64,000 bases of DNA from Gallionellaceae bacterium. GTDB lineage: Bacteria; Pseudomonadota; Gammaproteobacteria; Burkholderiales; Gallionellaceae. The position numbers were made by a program, and so were the translations under genes. Positions within the stretch are counted from its first letter, which is position 1. Each line of letters opens with the position of its first letter. The stretch is from contig DAIDMQ010000011.1 of the NCBI GenBank assembly GCA_027448945.1, positions 1 to 64,000 on the forward strand. The letters run 5' to 3'. The notes beneath the pieces are model-generated. The model was not told the DNA's origin. It did no database searches and worked only from the letters and a program-made list of their open reading frames with translations. Below are positions 6,779 to 17,369 of this stretch, piece after piece.

Positions 6779-8962
6779 ATGCGGTTCCGTGTCTCTACTC
6801 TACTTATCTCGGTGTTTTGTTGCTTCGTGCAGAACGTGCACGCGGCTGGTGCTGTGCCTACAGTTGATTCGTCTGCAGGCGAGGCGGTGCTTGAGGCCGA
6901 TAGCTTAGTCGGGCAAAAGAGCCATCAACTTGAAGCCACGGGCGATGCGATTCTGCGTCAAGACGGCAAAACGATACGTGCAGACAAAATCATTTACACC
7001 CCGGCGGGCCGAAAAGTGGATGCTAAAGGCAGTGTGTTGCTGGAACAGCAGGGCGATCACGTATCGGGTCCCAGTCTGCATATGGATATGGAGAGCGGTC
7101 AAGGAAAGATGGAGCAGCCGCAATTCCATTTTCAGGAAACCAATGGCCGAGCGACAGCGACATCCATGGATATCTTGGACAAGCAGCATTACAGCTTGAA
7201 GGATGCCACTTATACGACCTGCCCGGCCGGCAATGATGATTGGCAGCTCAATATAGGCAGCTTGCGTATTGATCGTGCCGAGGAAGTCGGTACAGCGCGC
7301 GATACTTCGGTCGAGTTCAAAGGTGTTCCCTTCTTGTACACACCCTGGATGAATTTCCCGCTCAACGATCACCGCAAATCTGGTTTCTTATCACCTATAC
7401 AGGGCAGTACCAGTAAAGGCGGTTTTGAGCTGATGCTGCCATATTATTGGAATATCGCGCCCGACATGGACGCCACCTTGGCGCCACGTTATATGTCTAA
7501 GCGTGGTGTGCTGCTCAACAATGAGTTTCGTTATCTGGGCGCCTCATATGGCGGTGAGTTACATGCTGATGTGTTACCCAACGACATCGTGACCAAACGT
7601 AATCGTGTGCATTTCTCGGCACAACACAGGCAAAGATTTAATGATGAAGTGAGTTTGTTCGGCAATTTCAACCGTGTTACAGACGACAGTTATTTCCGTG
7701 ACTTGGGTACGGCGGTGAATAGCTCTGCACAAGTCAACTTGCTACAAGAAGGCGGGTTCAATTACAACACCGATGTTTGGAATAGTATGGTGAAAGTGCA
7801 GCGCTATCAGACTCTGCAGGACCCACTGGCGCTGATTGCAGTTCCATATGCGCGTATGCCGCAAATCACTACTAGTGCGGGCCGCATCGTTTCGGATGCT
7901 AATCTGGCTTTCGCTGGCGAGTATGTTGAGTTCAGCCATCCCACCGCGGTGAACGGTAAAAGATTGGTGATTAATCCCAGCGTCAGTTATCCGTTGGTAA
8001 GTCATCCCGGCTTTTATGTGACACCCAAGCTGGCGATACATAGCACCAAGTATCAGATGGGCGCCAACAATATTGCCGTGATTCCTGATGCAACGCGCAC
8101 GCTACCTATTTTAAGTCTGGATAGTGGTTTGTCTTTTGAGCGTAATACAAACCTCTTCGGAGGCGAGTATGTGCAGACCTTGGAGCCGCGTGCCTTCTAT
8201 GTTTATGTGCCTTATCGCAATCAGAACGCCTTGCCCAACTTTGATACGGCCCAGGCTGACTTCAGTTTCACACAGATGTTCACAGAGAATCGCTTCTTCG
8301 GAAATGACCGCATAGGTGATGCCAACCAAGTGACATTGGCAACGACAACTAGGGTGTTGTCCGATAGCACGGGAGAAGAACGTTTCAAGTTGACTTTGGG
8401 AGAGCGCTTCAGCTTTATCTCGCCACAGGTGTCTTTGCTGACTCCTGTGACGACAACGTCAAAATCAGACGTCTTGTTGGCAGTGGGTGGTCGTTTGACA
8501 CGTACGCTTTCTTTCGATAGCGAGACCGATTTCGATCCAAATCAGTCTAAGACCCAGCGTTATAACTGGCAGTTGCGATATCGTCCCGAGCCCGGCAAAA
8601 CTTTCAATTATGGCTACCGTTACCTGAGAAATACGCTACGTCAATCTGATGTCTCGGCGCAATGGCCGTTGGCGCGCAACTGGGGTTTGGTGGCACGCAT
8701 GAACTACTCCTTCCAGGATAAGCGCATTTTGGATTCGATAGCGGGGCTTGAGTATAATCAAAGCTGTTGGACCTTGCGTTTCGTCGGTCAGCATTACACG
8801 ACCTCCACACAACAAGCGAATACCGGTTTTTTTATACAGCTGGAGTTGAGCGATCTGATGCAATTTGGCTCAGACCCGCTTACAGTCTTGAGACAAAACG
8901 TACCCGGTTACACCAAATCGGTTAACACATCTGCTAATCCGCCGGTGCCTAGCGCACCTTGA
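6779..8962 (+). CDS. lptD: LPS assembly outer-membrane protein LptD
   Basis: A 727-residue protein with a signal peptide (MRFRVSTLLISVFCCFVQNVHA), an OstA/LptA-like beta-jellyroll domain (about residues 35-145: LEADSLVGQKSHQLEATGDA, VDAKGSVLLEQQGDHVSGP) and a large C-terminal beta-barrel. LptD with LptE inserts LPS in the outer leaflet. One Cys sits after the jellyroll (TYTTCPAGNDDW) and one near residue 662 (NQSCWTLRF); the E. coli protein has pairs of Cys that form alternating disulphides, so a reduced disulphide set is likely here. SurA, a chaperone needed for LptD folding, follows at once. The stop tga is 8960-8962. Confidence 0.93.
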   Translation: MRFRVSTLLISVFCCFVQNVHAAGAVPTVDSSAGEAVLEADSLVGQKSHQLEATGDAILRQDGKTIRADKIIYTPAGRKVDAKGSVLLEQQGDHVSGPSLHMDMESGQGKMEQPQFHFQETNGRATATSMDILDKQHYSLKDATYTTCPAGNDDWQLNIGSLRIDRAEEVGTARDTSVEFKGVPFLYTPWMNFPLNDHRKSGFLSPIQGSTSKGGFELMLPYYWNIAPDMDATLAPRYMSKRGVLLNNEFRYLGASYGGELHADVLPNDIVTKRNRVHFSAQHRQRFNDEVSLFGNFNRVTDDSYFRDLGTAVNSSAQVNLLQEGGFNYNTDVWNSMVKVQRYQTLQDPLALIAVPYARMPQITTSAGRIVSDANLAFAGEYVEFSHPTAVNGKRLVINPSVSYPLVSHPGFYVTPKLAIHSTKYQMGANNIAVIPDATRTLPILSLDSGLSFERNTNLFGGEYVQTLEPRAFYVYVPYRNQNALPNFDTAQADFSFTQMFTENRFFGNDRIGDANQVTLATTTRVLSDSTGEERFKLTLGERFSFISPQVSLLTPVTTTSKSDVLLAVGGRLTRTLSFDSETDFDPNQSKTQRYNWQLRYRPEPGKTFNYGYRYLRNTLRQSDVSAQWPLARNWGLVARMNYSFQDKRILDSIAGLEYNQSCWTLRFVGQHYTTSTQQANTGFFIQLELSDLMQFGSDPLTVLRQNVPGYTKSVNTSANPPVPSAP

Positions 8963-8976
8963 TATCCCGAAAGAGA

Positions 8977-10332
8977 ATGATGCGTATAAATATTTCACTA
9001 TTGTGTCTGCTTGCCCTGCTTGTGACAAATGCCCATGCAGAAACTGATGCTAGTGCAGTGCAGGCTACCCAAGTTCAGAGTGCTCAGCCTGCAAGCAAAT
9101 CGCAGCCTGTACTGTTGGATGCCGTGGCTGTGGTGGTAAACGACGATGTCATCACCCAAGATGAATTGGATGAAAAAGTGACGGCGACCATCAAACAATT
9201 GCAAAAGCAGGGTACGCCTTTGCCGCAGGGTGATGTGCTCGAGAAACAGATGTTGGAGCGCATGATAGGAGACAAACTGCAATTGGAGTATGCCAAGCAG
9301 ACTGGTGTGCGGGTGGACGAGACTCAGCTCGATCTGGCGATTAGTCGTGTTGCCGAGCAAAATAAATTCTCTGGTTTGGCGGAGTTCAGGGCTAGATTGG
9401 AGAAGGATGACGTGGACTACGCGAAATATCGTGAAGACGTTCGTAATGAGTTGATCTTCACGCGTTTGCGCGAGCGCGAAGTTGAAAGCAAACTGGTCAT
9501 TAGTGACGCAGAAGTTGATGCTTATCTGGAGAACAAAGCAAAGATGGGCGATACGACGGAGGAGTTCCATCTGGCGCACATATTGGTGGTCGTGCCTGAA
9601 CAAGCTAGTGCGGATAAGATCAAGGCGAGTTTGGCGCGTGCGGATGCTGCCTATGCTCAACTGAAGGCGGGCGCAGATTTCGCTCAAGTCGCCGCGGGTA
9701 CTTCTGATGCTAAAGATGCTTTGAACGGAGGTGATCTTGGTTGGCGCGGTAGTGATCGACTCCCTCCTGCCTTTTTGGAAGTGTTGCATCAGTTGAAGCC
9801 GGGCGAGACCACCGAAGTGATGCGCAGTACCAGCGGATTTCACATCCTCAAGCTAATTGCAACGCGTAGTGCAAATGCGCCTGTCGTAATCACCCAGACT
9901 CATGCGCGGCACATTCTCATCAAGACCAGCGAGATCGTATCGGCAGCAGAAGCTAAGAAGCGTATCTTGGAAATCAAGCAACGTATCGATGCGGGTGCTG
10001 ATTTTGCAGAACAGGCTAAACGTTACTCGGAAGATGGCAGCGCGCAACAGGGTGGCGATCTGGACTGGCTGTCACCGGGTCAGACAGTCCCCGAGTTCGA
10101 GGCTGCGATGAATAAACTGCAGCCCAAGCAGATGGGTATGGTGCAGTCGCAGTTCGGTTGGCATCTGATCCAAGTGATGGCGCGCAGAGATACTGATGTG
10201 AGTGACCAACAGAAGCGTCAGCAAGCACGTATCGCGATTGGCACTTTCAAATCTGACGAGCAATACCAAGACTGGCAACGCCAACTACGCGATCGTGCCT
10301 TCATCGAATATCACTTGAACCATCAGAACTGA
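8977..10332 (+). CDS. surA: Periplasmic chaperone and peptidyl-prolyl isomerase SurA
   Basis: A 451-residue periplasmic folding factor for outer-membrane proteins. A signal peptide (ISLLCLLALLVTNAHA) is followed by the SurA N-terminal domain (LDAVAVVVNDDVITQDELDE to about residue 170), then two parvulin (PpiC) domains with the usual EFHLAHILV and ARHILIK starts and GGDLGWRG and GGDLDWLSPG motifs, and the C-terminal helix. I placed the start at ATG 8977 (ATGATGCGT, with an AAAGAGA-type binding site just before; 8980 is equally possible); a TTG at 8959 would overlap lptD by 4 bases. Conserved lptD-surA-pdxA-rsmA order. Confidence 0.93.
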   Translation: MMRINISLLCLLALLVTNAHAETDASAVQATQVQSAQPASKSQPVLLDAVAVVVNDDVITQDELDEKVTATIKQLQKQGTPLPQGDVLEKQMLERMIGDKLQLEYAKQTGVRVDETQLDLAISRVAEQNKFSGLAEFRARLEKDDVDYAKYREDVRNELIFTRLREREVESKLVISDAEVDAYLENKAKMGDTTEEFHLAHILVVVPEQASADKIKASLARADAAYAQLKAGADFAQVAAGTSDAKDALNGGDLGWRGSDRLPPAFLEVLHQLKPGETTEVMRSTSGFHILKLIATRSANAPVVITQTHARHILIKTSEIVSAAEAKKRILEIKQRIDAGADFAEQAKRYSEDGSAQQGGDLDWLSPGQTVPEFEAAMNKLQPKQMGMVQSQFGWHLIQVMARRDTDVSDQQKRQQARIAIGTFKSDEQYQDWQRQLRDRAFIEYHLNHQN

Positions 10333-10334
10333 AT

Positions 10335-11321
10335 ATGACTAAATCTCCTTTAGTCATCACATGCGGTGAGCCTGCCGGCATAGGCCCGGATTTATGTGTG
10401 CAACTCGCCAATCGAGGGCAGGGCTTGGTGTGTATTGCCGACCGCCATCTTTTACAACAGCGCACCGCACAACTCGGGTTCAGCGTGCAGATACGTGACT
10501 ACATCGCAGGTGAAACGTCAGCCGAAGGTGTATTGAGTGTGGTTCATATGCCTTTGAATGTGTCGGCCAAAGCGGGTGTATTGGATGCATCCAACAGTGA
10601 TTACGTGCTACGTACTTTGAGTCGCGCCTTGGCCGGATGTTTGTCGGGCGAGTTTTCGGGCATGGTCACCGCACCTGTTCACAAAGGCATCATCAATGAT
10701 GCAGGCATCGCCTTCACAGGGCACACAGAATATCTGGCAGAGCAAACTAATACGCCGCTGGTAGTGATGATGTTGGTCGGCGGCGGGATGCGTGTCGCCT
10801 TGGCGACGACACATCTGCCATTGCGCGCAGTCCCCGATGCAATCACTGCGCCACTCTTGGAACAAGTGCTGCTCATACTGCATCGCGATCTTAAATGCCG
10901 TTTTGGCATCAAGACACCGCGTATTTTGGTGGCGGGCCTCAATCCGCACGCCGGAGAGGGTGGCTATCTGGGACGCGAAGAGCTGGATGTGATGATGCCT
11001 GTGTTGGATAAGCTGCGTACTGCAGGGCTCAACGTCGGCGGGCCTTTGCCGGCAGATACGCTGTTTACGCCGCATAAGCTTGCACAGGCAGATGCCGTGT
11101 TGAGCATGTATCACGATCAAGGTTTACCCGTGCTCAAACATGCAAGTTTCGGTCAGGGTGTAAATGTTACTTTGGGTCTGCCCATCATCCGCACCTCGGT
11201 CGATCATGGCACGGCGTTGGACTTGGCGGGAACGGGTAGGGCCGATTGTGGCAGCCTGATGGAGGCGATCAAAGTCGCAAATGAAATGATCAAGAATGAA
11301 ATATCTGGGCTTGACGTATGA
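10335..11321 (+). CDS. pdxA: 4-hydroxythreonine-4-phosphate dehydrogenase PdxA
   Basis: A 328-residue NAD-dependent dehydrogenase that oxidises and decarboxylates 4-phosphohydroxy-threonine in the DXP-dependent pyridoxal phosphate pathway. Seen motifs are [13 protein letters not shown] at the N-terminus, [13 protein letters not shown] and [10 protein letters not shown] (metal His), [18 protein letters not shown] (His) and [15 protein letters not shown] (metal His), ending with the [15 protein letters not shown] segment. Length is as expected. It starts two bases after the surA stop and overlaps rsmA by 4 bases, in the classical operon. Confidence 0.94.
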   Translation: MTKSPLVITCGEPAGIGPDLCVQLANRGQGLVCIADRHLLQQRTAQLGFSVQIRDYIAGETSAEGVLSVVHMPLNVSAKAGVLDASNSDYVLRTLSRALAGCLSGEFSGMVTAPVHKGIINDAGIAFTGHTEYLAEQTNTPLVVMMLVGGGMRVALATTHLPLRAVPDAITAPLLEQVLLILHRDLKCRFGIKTPRILVAGLNPHAGEGGYLGREELDVMMPVLDKLRTAGLNVGGPLPADTLFTPHKLAQADAVLSMYHDQGLPVLKHASFGQGVNVTLGLPIIRTSVDHGTALDLAGTGRADCGSLMEAIKVANEMIKNEISGLDV

Positions 11322-12109
11322 GCGGTCATAAAGCCAAAAAAATGTTCGGCCAAAATTTCTTGGTCGATCAAAACATCATCGCCGACATCGTCGCGTGCAT
11401 ACATCCTGAAGCTGCTGACAATATGGTGGAGATCGGCCCCGGCTTGGGTGCGTTAACGCGCCCCTTGCTTAAAAGATTAGAGCGATTGCATGTGGTCGAA
11501 ATCGACCGCGACATCATCGCGCGCTTGGAAGCCGATTACCCGCAAGCAAACAATAACGTTAAATTGATGATAAATGCAGGTGATGCATTGGAGTTTGATT
11601 TCGCCACTTTGCCCGCGCCATTGCGCATCGTCGGCAATCTGCCATACAACATCTCTACCCCGCTGCTGTTTCATTTTGCCTCGTATGCAAAGCGCATCAC
11701 TGACATGCACTTCATGCTGCAGAACGAAGTGGTCGAACGTATGGTCGCGGAGCACTCCACGCCCGCTTATGGACGGTTGTCGGTGATGCTGCAATACCGC
11801 TTCGCGATGGAAAAATTGTTGGATGTGCCGCCCGCGTCTTTCCGCCCCGCACCCAAGGTGGATTCGGCGATTGTGCGTATGATTCCTTTGCCGCCCGAGC
11901 ACATATTGGTTCGTAATGAGAAGGTGTATTCGGCGGTTGTCAGCACTGCCTTCGGCCAGCGCCGCAAGACATTGCGCAATACCTTGCGCAGCTATCTTGA
12001 TGAGGCGGCATTTGATGAGTTGGGTATAAATCCGCAATTGCGCGCTGAGAATTTATCGGTCGCGGACTTTATCCGAGTGGCGAATTATTTGGGTGACAAG
12101 CAGTCTTGA
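11318..12109 (+). CDS. rsmA: 16S rRNA dimethyladenosine transferase RsmA (KsgA)
   Basis: A 263-residue SAM-dependent enzyme that dimethylates the two adjacent adenosines near the 3' end of 16S rRNA during late 30S assembly. Motifs: [15 protein letters not shown], the SAM-binding [33 protein letters not shown], and the catalytic [14 protein letters not shown] (N-L-P-Y). The C-terminal half has [15 protein letters not shown], typical of KsgA. Start ATG overlaps the pdxA stop (ATGA). It is followed by the convergent gloA, with only about 20 bases between the stops and no clear terminator. Confidence 0.95.
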   Translation: MSGHKAKKMFGQNFLVDQNIIADIVACIHPEAADNMVEIGPGLGALTRPLLKRLERLHVVEIDRDIIARLEADYPQANNNVKLMINAGDALEFDFATLPAPLRIVGNLPYNISTPLLFHFASYAKRITDMHFMLQNEVVERMVAEHSTPAYGRLSVMLQYRFAMEKLLDVPPASFRPAPKVDSAIVRMIPLPPEHILVRNEKVYSAVVSTAFGQRRKTLRNTLRSYLDEAAFDELGINPQLRAENLSVADFIRVANYLGDKQS

Positions 12110-12128
12110 TTGGACAAAGCTAAACAAA

Positions 12129-12530
12129 TTAATTTGCAGCTGTCCCAAGTTTGGTTTGTATCAGCTCGATCTTGTAGCCATCTGGGTCATCAACAAACGC
12201 AATTACCGTGTTGCCATGCTTCATGGGCCCAGCTTCGCGGACAATTTTGCCACCACGTTGTTTGATTGCGGCACACGCCGCATAGGCATCTGTAACCTCG
12301 ATGGCAATGTGGCCGTAGGCATTGCCCAGTTCGTAGGATTCCACGCCCCAGTTATGGGTGAGTTCAATTACCGCGCCGTCATCTTCGCTGCCATAGCCGA
12401 CAAAAGCGAGCGTGAACTTGCCTTCAGGGTAGTCGTTGCGGCGCAATAGCTGCATGCCTAGCACTTCAGTGTAGAAAGCCAGCGATTTTTCCAAATTGAC
12501 GACGCGCAACATGGTGTGCAGGATGCGCAT
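12129..12530 (-). CDS. gloA: Lactoylglutathione lyase (glyoxalase I)
   Basis: A 133-residue glyoxalase I that turns the methylglyoxal-glutathione hemithioacetal into S-lactoylglutathione. The four metal ligands expected for the short Ni-type bacterial enzyme are visible: His5 ([10 protein letters not shown]), Glu in AVIELTHNW (about 56), His in YGHIAIEV (about 74) and Glu in GYKIELIQ (about 122). It is the full family length. Its ATG shares one base with the rubredoxin stop (TAATG), so the two genes are probably coupled. Confidence 0.93.
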   Translation of the reverse strand: MRILHTMLRVVNLEKSLAFYTEVLGMQLLRRNDYPEGKFTLAFVGYGSEDDGAVIELTHNWGVESYELGNAYGHIAIEVTDAYAACAAIKQRGGKIVREAGPMKHGNTVIAFVDDPDGYKIELIQTKLGTAAN

Positions 12531-12712
12531 TAGATCTCCACCATCTCAAAGTCGTCTTTGCGCGCCTCGCATTCGGGGCATGACCAATTCATGGGCACAT
12601 CTTCCCAGCGCGTGCCGGGTGCTAGTCCTTCTTCAGGCGCACCGGCGGTTTCGTCGTAAATCCACCCGCAAATCAGGCACATGAAGGTTTTGTATTCGGT
12701 AATCGTGTTCAT
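12530..12712 (-). CDS. Rubredoxin
   Basis: A 60-residue rubredoxin, a small cytoplasmic one-iron electron carrier. Two Cys pairs bind the iron: [11 protein letters not shown] near the N-terminus and [17 protein letters not shown] at the C-terminus; the usual Gly after the second pair is replaced by Glu (CPECE instead of CPxCG). I chose the ATG at 12712 ([16 protein letters not shown]) because earlier in-frame codons give no conserved sequence. Rubredoxin lies divergent to thiD with a 48-base gap and is coupled to gloA. Confidence 0.92.
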   Translation of the reverse strand: MNTITEYKTFMCLICGWIYDETAGAPEEGLAPGTRWEDVPMNWSCPECEARKDDFEMVEI

Positions 12713-12760
12713 AATAGGGTAAAATGCCAAATTAGCCGCGCATCTTAACATTTCATCTAT

Positions 12761-13606
12761 ATGTCTGAATCATTCCCTTTAGTTATGAGTTTTGCCGCCA
12801 CCGATCCGAGTGGTGGAGCAGGTCTGCAAGCGGACATCCTCACCATCGCCAGTATGGGCTGTCACCCGCTGTCGGTCGTGACCGCAATCACGGTGCAGGA
12901 CACCAGTGGTGTGGATGATGTGCTGGCCATGGATCCCGAGTGGGTAGTAGATCAGGCGCGCGCTATGCTGGAAGACGTGCCCGTGGCGGCGTTTAAGATT
13001 GGCTTGCTGGGGAGTGTGGACAATATTCCTGCCATCGCTGAAGTGCTGGCAGATTATCCGGATGTGCCTTTGGTGCTTGATCCGGTGTTGGCATCAGGTC
13101 GCGGAGACGAGTTGGTCGATGATGACATGCTGGATGCGATGCGAGAGTTGTTGATTCCGCAGTGCACCATCGTTACTCCGAATAGCATCGAAGCGCGACG
13201 TTTGGCGATTAATGAAGACGACGACAATGACGATCCTAGCTTGGAAGAGTGTGCTAAACGCATACTTGCAATGGGTTGCGAATATGTATTGATTACGGGC
13301 ACGCACGAACAGACTGCCAAGGTTACCAATACGCTCTACTCGGAGCAGGGTGTGGTGAGTGCCGATAGTTGGGAGCGTTTGCCTGGTATTTATCATGGTT
13401 CAGGTTGTACTTTGGCATCCGCAATTGCTGCTTTGCTGGCTCAAGGGGTGGATGTGCCCGAAGCGGTAAAAGAGGCTCAGGAATATACTTGGCAGACACT
13501 CCATTCAGGTTTCCGCCCGGGTATGGGGCAACACATCCCAGATCGCCTGTTCTGGGCCCGTAGCGAAGAAGATGATGATGCAGAAACGCAAGCGCTGGTC
13601 AATTGA
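12761..13606 (+). CDS. thiD: Hydroxymethylpyrimidine / phosphomethylpyrimidine kinase ThiD
   Basis: A 281-residue ribokinase-fold enzyme that phosphorylates HMP twice for thiamine synthesis. Motifs: FAATDPSGGAGLQADILT near the N-terminus, PLVLDPVLASGRGDELVDDD in the middle, TIVTPNSIEARRL and the anion-hole GSGCTLASAIAALLA near residue 210. An acidic run (NEDDDNDDP, about residue 150) and an acidic tail (SEEDDDAETQ) are unusual but in keeping with close relatives as far as I can judge. It overlaps thiE by 35 bases. Confidence 0.92.
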   Translation: MSESFPLVMSFAATDPSGGAGLQADILTIASMGCHPLSVVTAITVQDTSGVDDVLAMDPEWVVDQARAMLEDVPVAAFKIGLLGSVDNIPAIAEVLADYPDVPLVLDPVLASGRGDELVDDDMLDAMRELLIPQCTIVTPNSIEARRLAINEDDDNDDPSLEECAKRILAMGCEYVLITGTHEQTAKVTNTLYSEQGVVSADSWERLPGIYHGSGCTLASAIAALLAQGVDVPEAVKEAQEYTWQTLHSGFRPGMGQHIPDRLFWARSEEDDDAETQALVN

Positions 13607-14213
13607 GGGCCTGTACGCAATTACGCCGGATGAATTAGATACGGCGGAATTGTTGCGCAAAGTCAGGCTGGCATTGCGTGGTGGTGCGGAAGTTTTGCAG
13701 TATAGGAATAAATCCGCCCATGCCGAACTGCGCCAGGAACAGGCGCAGGCATTGCGATTGTTGACGCGTGAATTTGCAGTTACTTTTATCGTCAATGATG
13801 ACGCGAACCTTGCTTTGTTTGTTGATGCTGATGGGGTACACCTCGGCGGGGACGATGGTAGCGTGGCAGAAGCCCGTCGGTTGTTAGGTGAGTTCAAGCT
13901 GATAGGCGTGTCTTGTTATAATCGGCAGGATTTGGCGATACAGGCTGAACTTGATGGCGCGGACTATGTCGCCTTTGGTGCCTTCTTCGTTTCAAGCGTT
14001 AAGCCTAATGCAACCGTCGCAAGCTTGAAGGTACTGGAAGAGGCCAGTAGCAAGATCGCGCTTCCTATCGTCGCGATAGGCGGTGTCACGCATGAGAATG
14101 GGGCACAATTGCTAGAAGCTGGGGCGCATGCTTTGGCGGTAATCTCGGCTATTTTCTCCGAGCCAGACATCGAGCAAGCGGCACGAAAATTCGCTGTGAT
14201 GGCTGATATTTGA
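13572..14213 (+). CDS. thiE: Thiamine-phosphate synthase ThiE
   Basis: A 213-residue TIM-barrel enzyme that joins HMP-pyrophosphate and thiazole phosphate. Motifs: GLYAITPDEL, VLQYRNKSA, FIVNDDANLALFVDADGVHLG, IGVSCYNRQDL, GADYVAFGAFFVSSVKP and PIVAIGGVTHENGAQLLEAG. The start is one of three consecutive ATG codons at 13572-13580, preceded by GAAGAAG; it lies inside the end of thiD. No TPP riboswitch was seen before thiD. Confidence 0.93.
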   Translation: MMMQKRKRWSIEGLYAITPDELDTAELLRKVRLALRGGAEVLQYRNKSAHAELRQEQAQALRLLTREFAVTFIVNDDANLALFVDADGVHLGGDDGSVAEARRLLGEFKLIGVSCYNRQDLAIQAELDGADYVAFGAFFVSSVKPNATVASLKVLEEASSKIALPIVAIGGVTHENGAQLLEAGAHALAVISAIFSEPDIEQAARKFAVMADI

Positions 14214-14243
14214 ATTATTGATTGAGAAACGGAACACAGGGAC

Positions 14244-15527
14244 ATGACCACACATAACGAACAACTCTTTATCGACTCACAGAAACTTATACCTGGAGGA
14301 GTGAATTCTCCAGTGCGTGCGTTCCGTTCAGTAGGCGGTACGCCATTATTCTTTCAACGCGGTCAAGGTGCATATGTATGGGATGCGGACGGCAAGAAGT
14401 ACATGGACTACGTTGGCTCTTGGGGCCCGATGATTGTGGGTCATTGCCATCCTGAGGTGGTCAAAGCTGTACAAGATGCTGCCGCACAGGGTTTGGGTTT
14501 TGGCGCGCCGACCGCAAGCGAGTTGGAGATGGCGGAACTGTTGTGCAAATTGTTGCCCAGTCTGGAAATGGTGCGTCTGGTTAGCTCCGGTACGGAAGCA
14601 ACGATGACCGCTATCCGTTTAGCGCGTGGTTTTACAGGTCGTTCACGCATCATCAAGTTTGAAGGTTGCTACCACGGACATTCAGATGGCTTGTTGGTGA
14701 AAGCGGGTTCTGGTGCTTTGACCTTTGGTCAGCCTAGCTCGTCAGGCGTGCCAGCAGAGATTGCTGCGCTGACCACCGTTCTGGACTATAACGATGAGGC
14801 TGGCTTGGAGCGCTGCTTCGCCGAGATGGGTGATGAGATCGCTGCCGTGATCGTCGAGCCTGTTGCGGGCAATATGAATCTGATCATACCTAAGCCTGAG
14901 TTTTTGGATGCGATGCGCAATCTGTGCACCAAGAATGGCGCCGTTTTGATCTTGGATGAGGTGATGACAGGCTTCCGAGTCAGCATGCAGGGTGCGCAAG
15001 GACATTACGGCATCAAGCCCGACCTGGTGACTTTGGGTAAGGTGATGGGTGGAGGACTGCCAGCAGCAGCTTTTGGTGGTCGCCGCGACATCATGCAGTG
15101 TCTGGCACCTTTGGGTGCTGTTTATCAGGCAGGGACTTTGTCCGGCAATCCGGTCGCGGTGGCTGCCGGTTTGACGACTCTGAAGCTCGTACAGGCACCA
15201 GGCTTCTATGAGCATCTCTCACAACTGGCCAGGCAGCTGACTGGCGGCTTAAGTGCCGCTGCTAAGAAGCATGGAGTAGATTTTTGTGCGCAGTCTGTTG
15301 GTGGCATGTTCGGTTTGTATTTTAGTAAGTCTGTACCGACCAGCTACGATGAGGTGATGAGCTGCGATAAAGAAGCTTTCAATCGCTTTTTCCACGCCAT
15401 GTTAGATGCAGGGGTATATCTAGCACCTTCGGCATTTGAGGCGGGTTTTGTATCCGCCGCACATAGTGAAGCGGATATCGATGCGACAGTGGCTGCTGCC
15501 GATAAGATTTTTGCGGCTTGGAAATAA
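14244..15527 (+). CDS. hemL: Glutamate-1-semialdehyde 2,1-aminomutase HemL
   Basis: A 427-residue PLP enzyme that converts glutamate-1-semialdehyde to 5-aminolevulinate, the first committed tetrapyrrole precursor in the C5 route. Motifs: [64 protein letters not shown] and the PLP-binding Lys in [19 protein letters not shown] (about residue 265). Length is standard. Its stop shares a base with the engB ATG (TAATG). hemB, the next enzyme of the pathway, lies just beyond engB. Confidence 0.95.
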   Translation: MTTHNEQLFIDSQKLIPGGVNSPVRAFRSVGGTPLFFQRGQGAYVWDADGKKYMDYVGSWGPMIVGHCHPEVVKAVQDAAAQGLGFGAPTASELEMAELLCKLLPSLEMVRLVSSGTEATMTAIRLARGFTGRSRIIKFEGCYHGHSDGLLVKAGSGALTFGQPSSSGVPAEIAALTTVLDYNDEAGLERCFAEMGDEIAAVIVEPVAGNMNLIIPKPEFLDAMRNLCTKNGAVLILDEVMTGFRVSMQGAQGHYGIKPDLVTLGKVMGGGLPAAAFGGRRDIMQCLAPLGAVYQAGTLSGNPVAVAAGLTTLKLVQAPGFYEHLSQLARQLTGGLSAAAKKHGVDFCAQSVGGMFGLYFSKSVPTSYDEVMSCDKEAFNRFFHAMLDAGVYLAPSAFEAGFVSAAHSEADIDATVAAADKIFAAWK

Positions 15528-16192
15528 TGGGACTGTTCTCACAAGCGACGTTCTTTACTACTGTCAATCACTTCAAGGATCTGCCTAAGCATGGCGGTAA
15601 AGAGGTTGCATTCGTCGGTAGGTCTAATGCGGGCAAGTCCTCCGCAATTAACACGCTCGCGAATCATGTGCGTTTGGCATACGTCAGTAAAACGCCGGGC
15701 CGCACCCAGCATCTGAACTTCTTCTCACTGAGTCCCAGTACTTATTTGGTCGATCTTCCCGGGTATGGTTACGCGAAAGTGCCTCCAGAAAGTAAGCGTC
15801 ATTGGGAAGCACTGTTGACAGATTATCTGCAAAAGCGAGAAGAATTGTGCGGTTTGGTGGTTATTATGGATTCGCGCCACCCACTCACCGAACTTGACGA
15901 AAATATGTTGGACTGGTTCGCACCAACCAATAAGCCAGTACACATTCTGTTGACCAAGTCAGATAAATTTAGTCGTCAGCAGGCAACGTTGACCTTGAGT
16001 AAAGTCAAAGCGCATTTATTGGAATACTTCCCGCATTGTACGGTTCAGTTGTTCTCCAGCTTGAAGAGGTCCGGAGTAGAAGAAGCTGAAAAGGTGATTG
16101 CTGGATGGTTTGATGCAGAGCCACGCGACTATGAAATAGGTAAAGAAGTAATCAGTGGGCAAAAAAACGCCCCCGTAAAGACGGGGGCATAA
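15527..16192 (+). CDS. engB: Ribosome biogenesis GTPase EngB (YihA/YsxC)
   Basis: A 221-residue GTPase of the TrmE-Era-EngA-EngB class needed for 50S assembly. G1 is [14 protein letters not shown]2 KTPGRTQ, G3 DLPGYGYAK and G4 TKSDK. The ATG at 15527 ([10 protein letters not shown]) overlaps the hemL stop; a TTG nine bases upstream is in frame but less likely. The last codons (NAPVKTGA) are formed by a terminator-like hairpin, so the 3' end of the gene doubles as a regulatory structure. Confidence 0.94.
   Translation: MGLFSQATFFTTVNHFKDLPKHGGKEVAFVGRSNAGKSSAINTLANHVRLAYVSKTPGRTQHLNFFSLSPSTYLVDLPGYGYAKVPPESKRHWEALLTDYLQKREELCGLVVIMDSRHPLTELDENMLDWFAPTNKPVHILLTKSDKFSRQQATLTLSKVKAHLLEYFPHCTVQLFSSLKRSGVEEAEKVIAGWFDAEPRDYEIGKEVISGQKNAPVKTGA
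16161..16188 (-). terminator. Rho-independent terminator on the - strand, inside the end of engB
   Basis: gcccccgt (16169-16176) pairs with acgggggc (16181-16188) around aaag. Read on the - strand the stem is followed by g and seven T (the a-run at 16161-16167), the classical layout. On the + strand only ataaaatct follows, so termination of engB itself would be weak. It may block leftward read-through from the mrcA side into engB-hemL. Confidence 0.65.
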
Positions 16193-16301
16193 AATCTTAA
16201 CATGGTTAAGATACACGCTCAGGGAGGAGAAACGTGGAATGATTCATCATCATTCACAGTCTCTGATAAGCACTCTCTAGATTAGTTCAAAAATAAATTA
16301 A

Positions 16302-17333
<1,032 letters not shown>

Positions 17334-17335
17334 TT

Positions 17336-17369
17336 AGGCTGTTCCGAACATATCGGAGCAGCCTTGTTT
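17336..17369. terminator. Terminator between convergent hemB and nucleotidyltransferase-like gene
   Basis: aggctgttccga (17336-17347) pairs with tcggagcagcct (17353-17364) with one G-T pair, 5-base loop, followed by ttgttt on the + strand. It sits directly after the hemB stop and ends at the stop of the convergent gene, so it can serve both directions. Confidence 0.8.
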
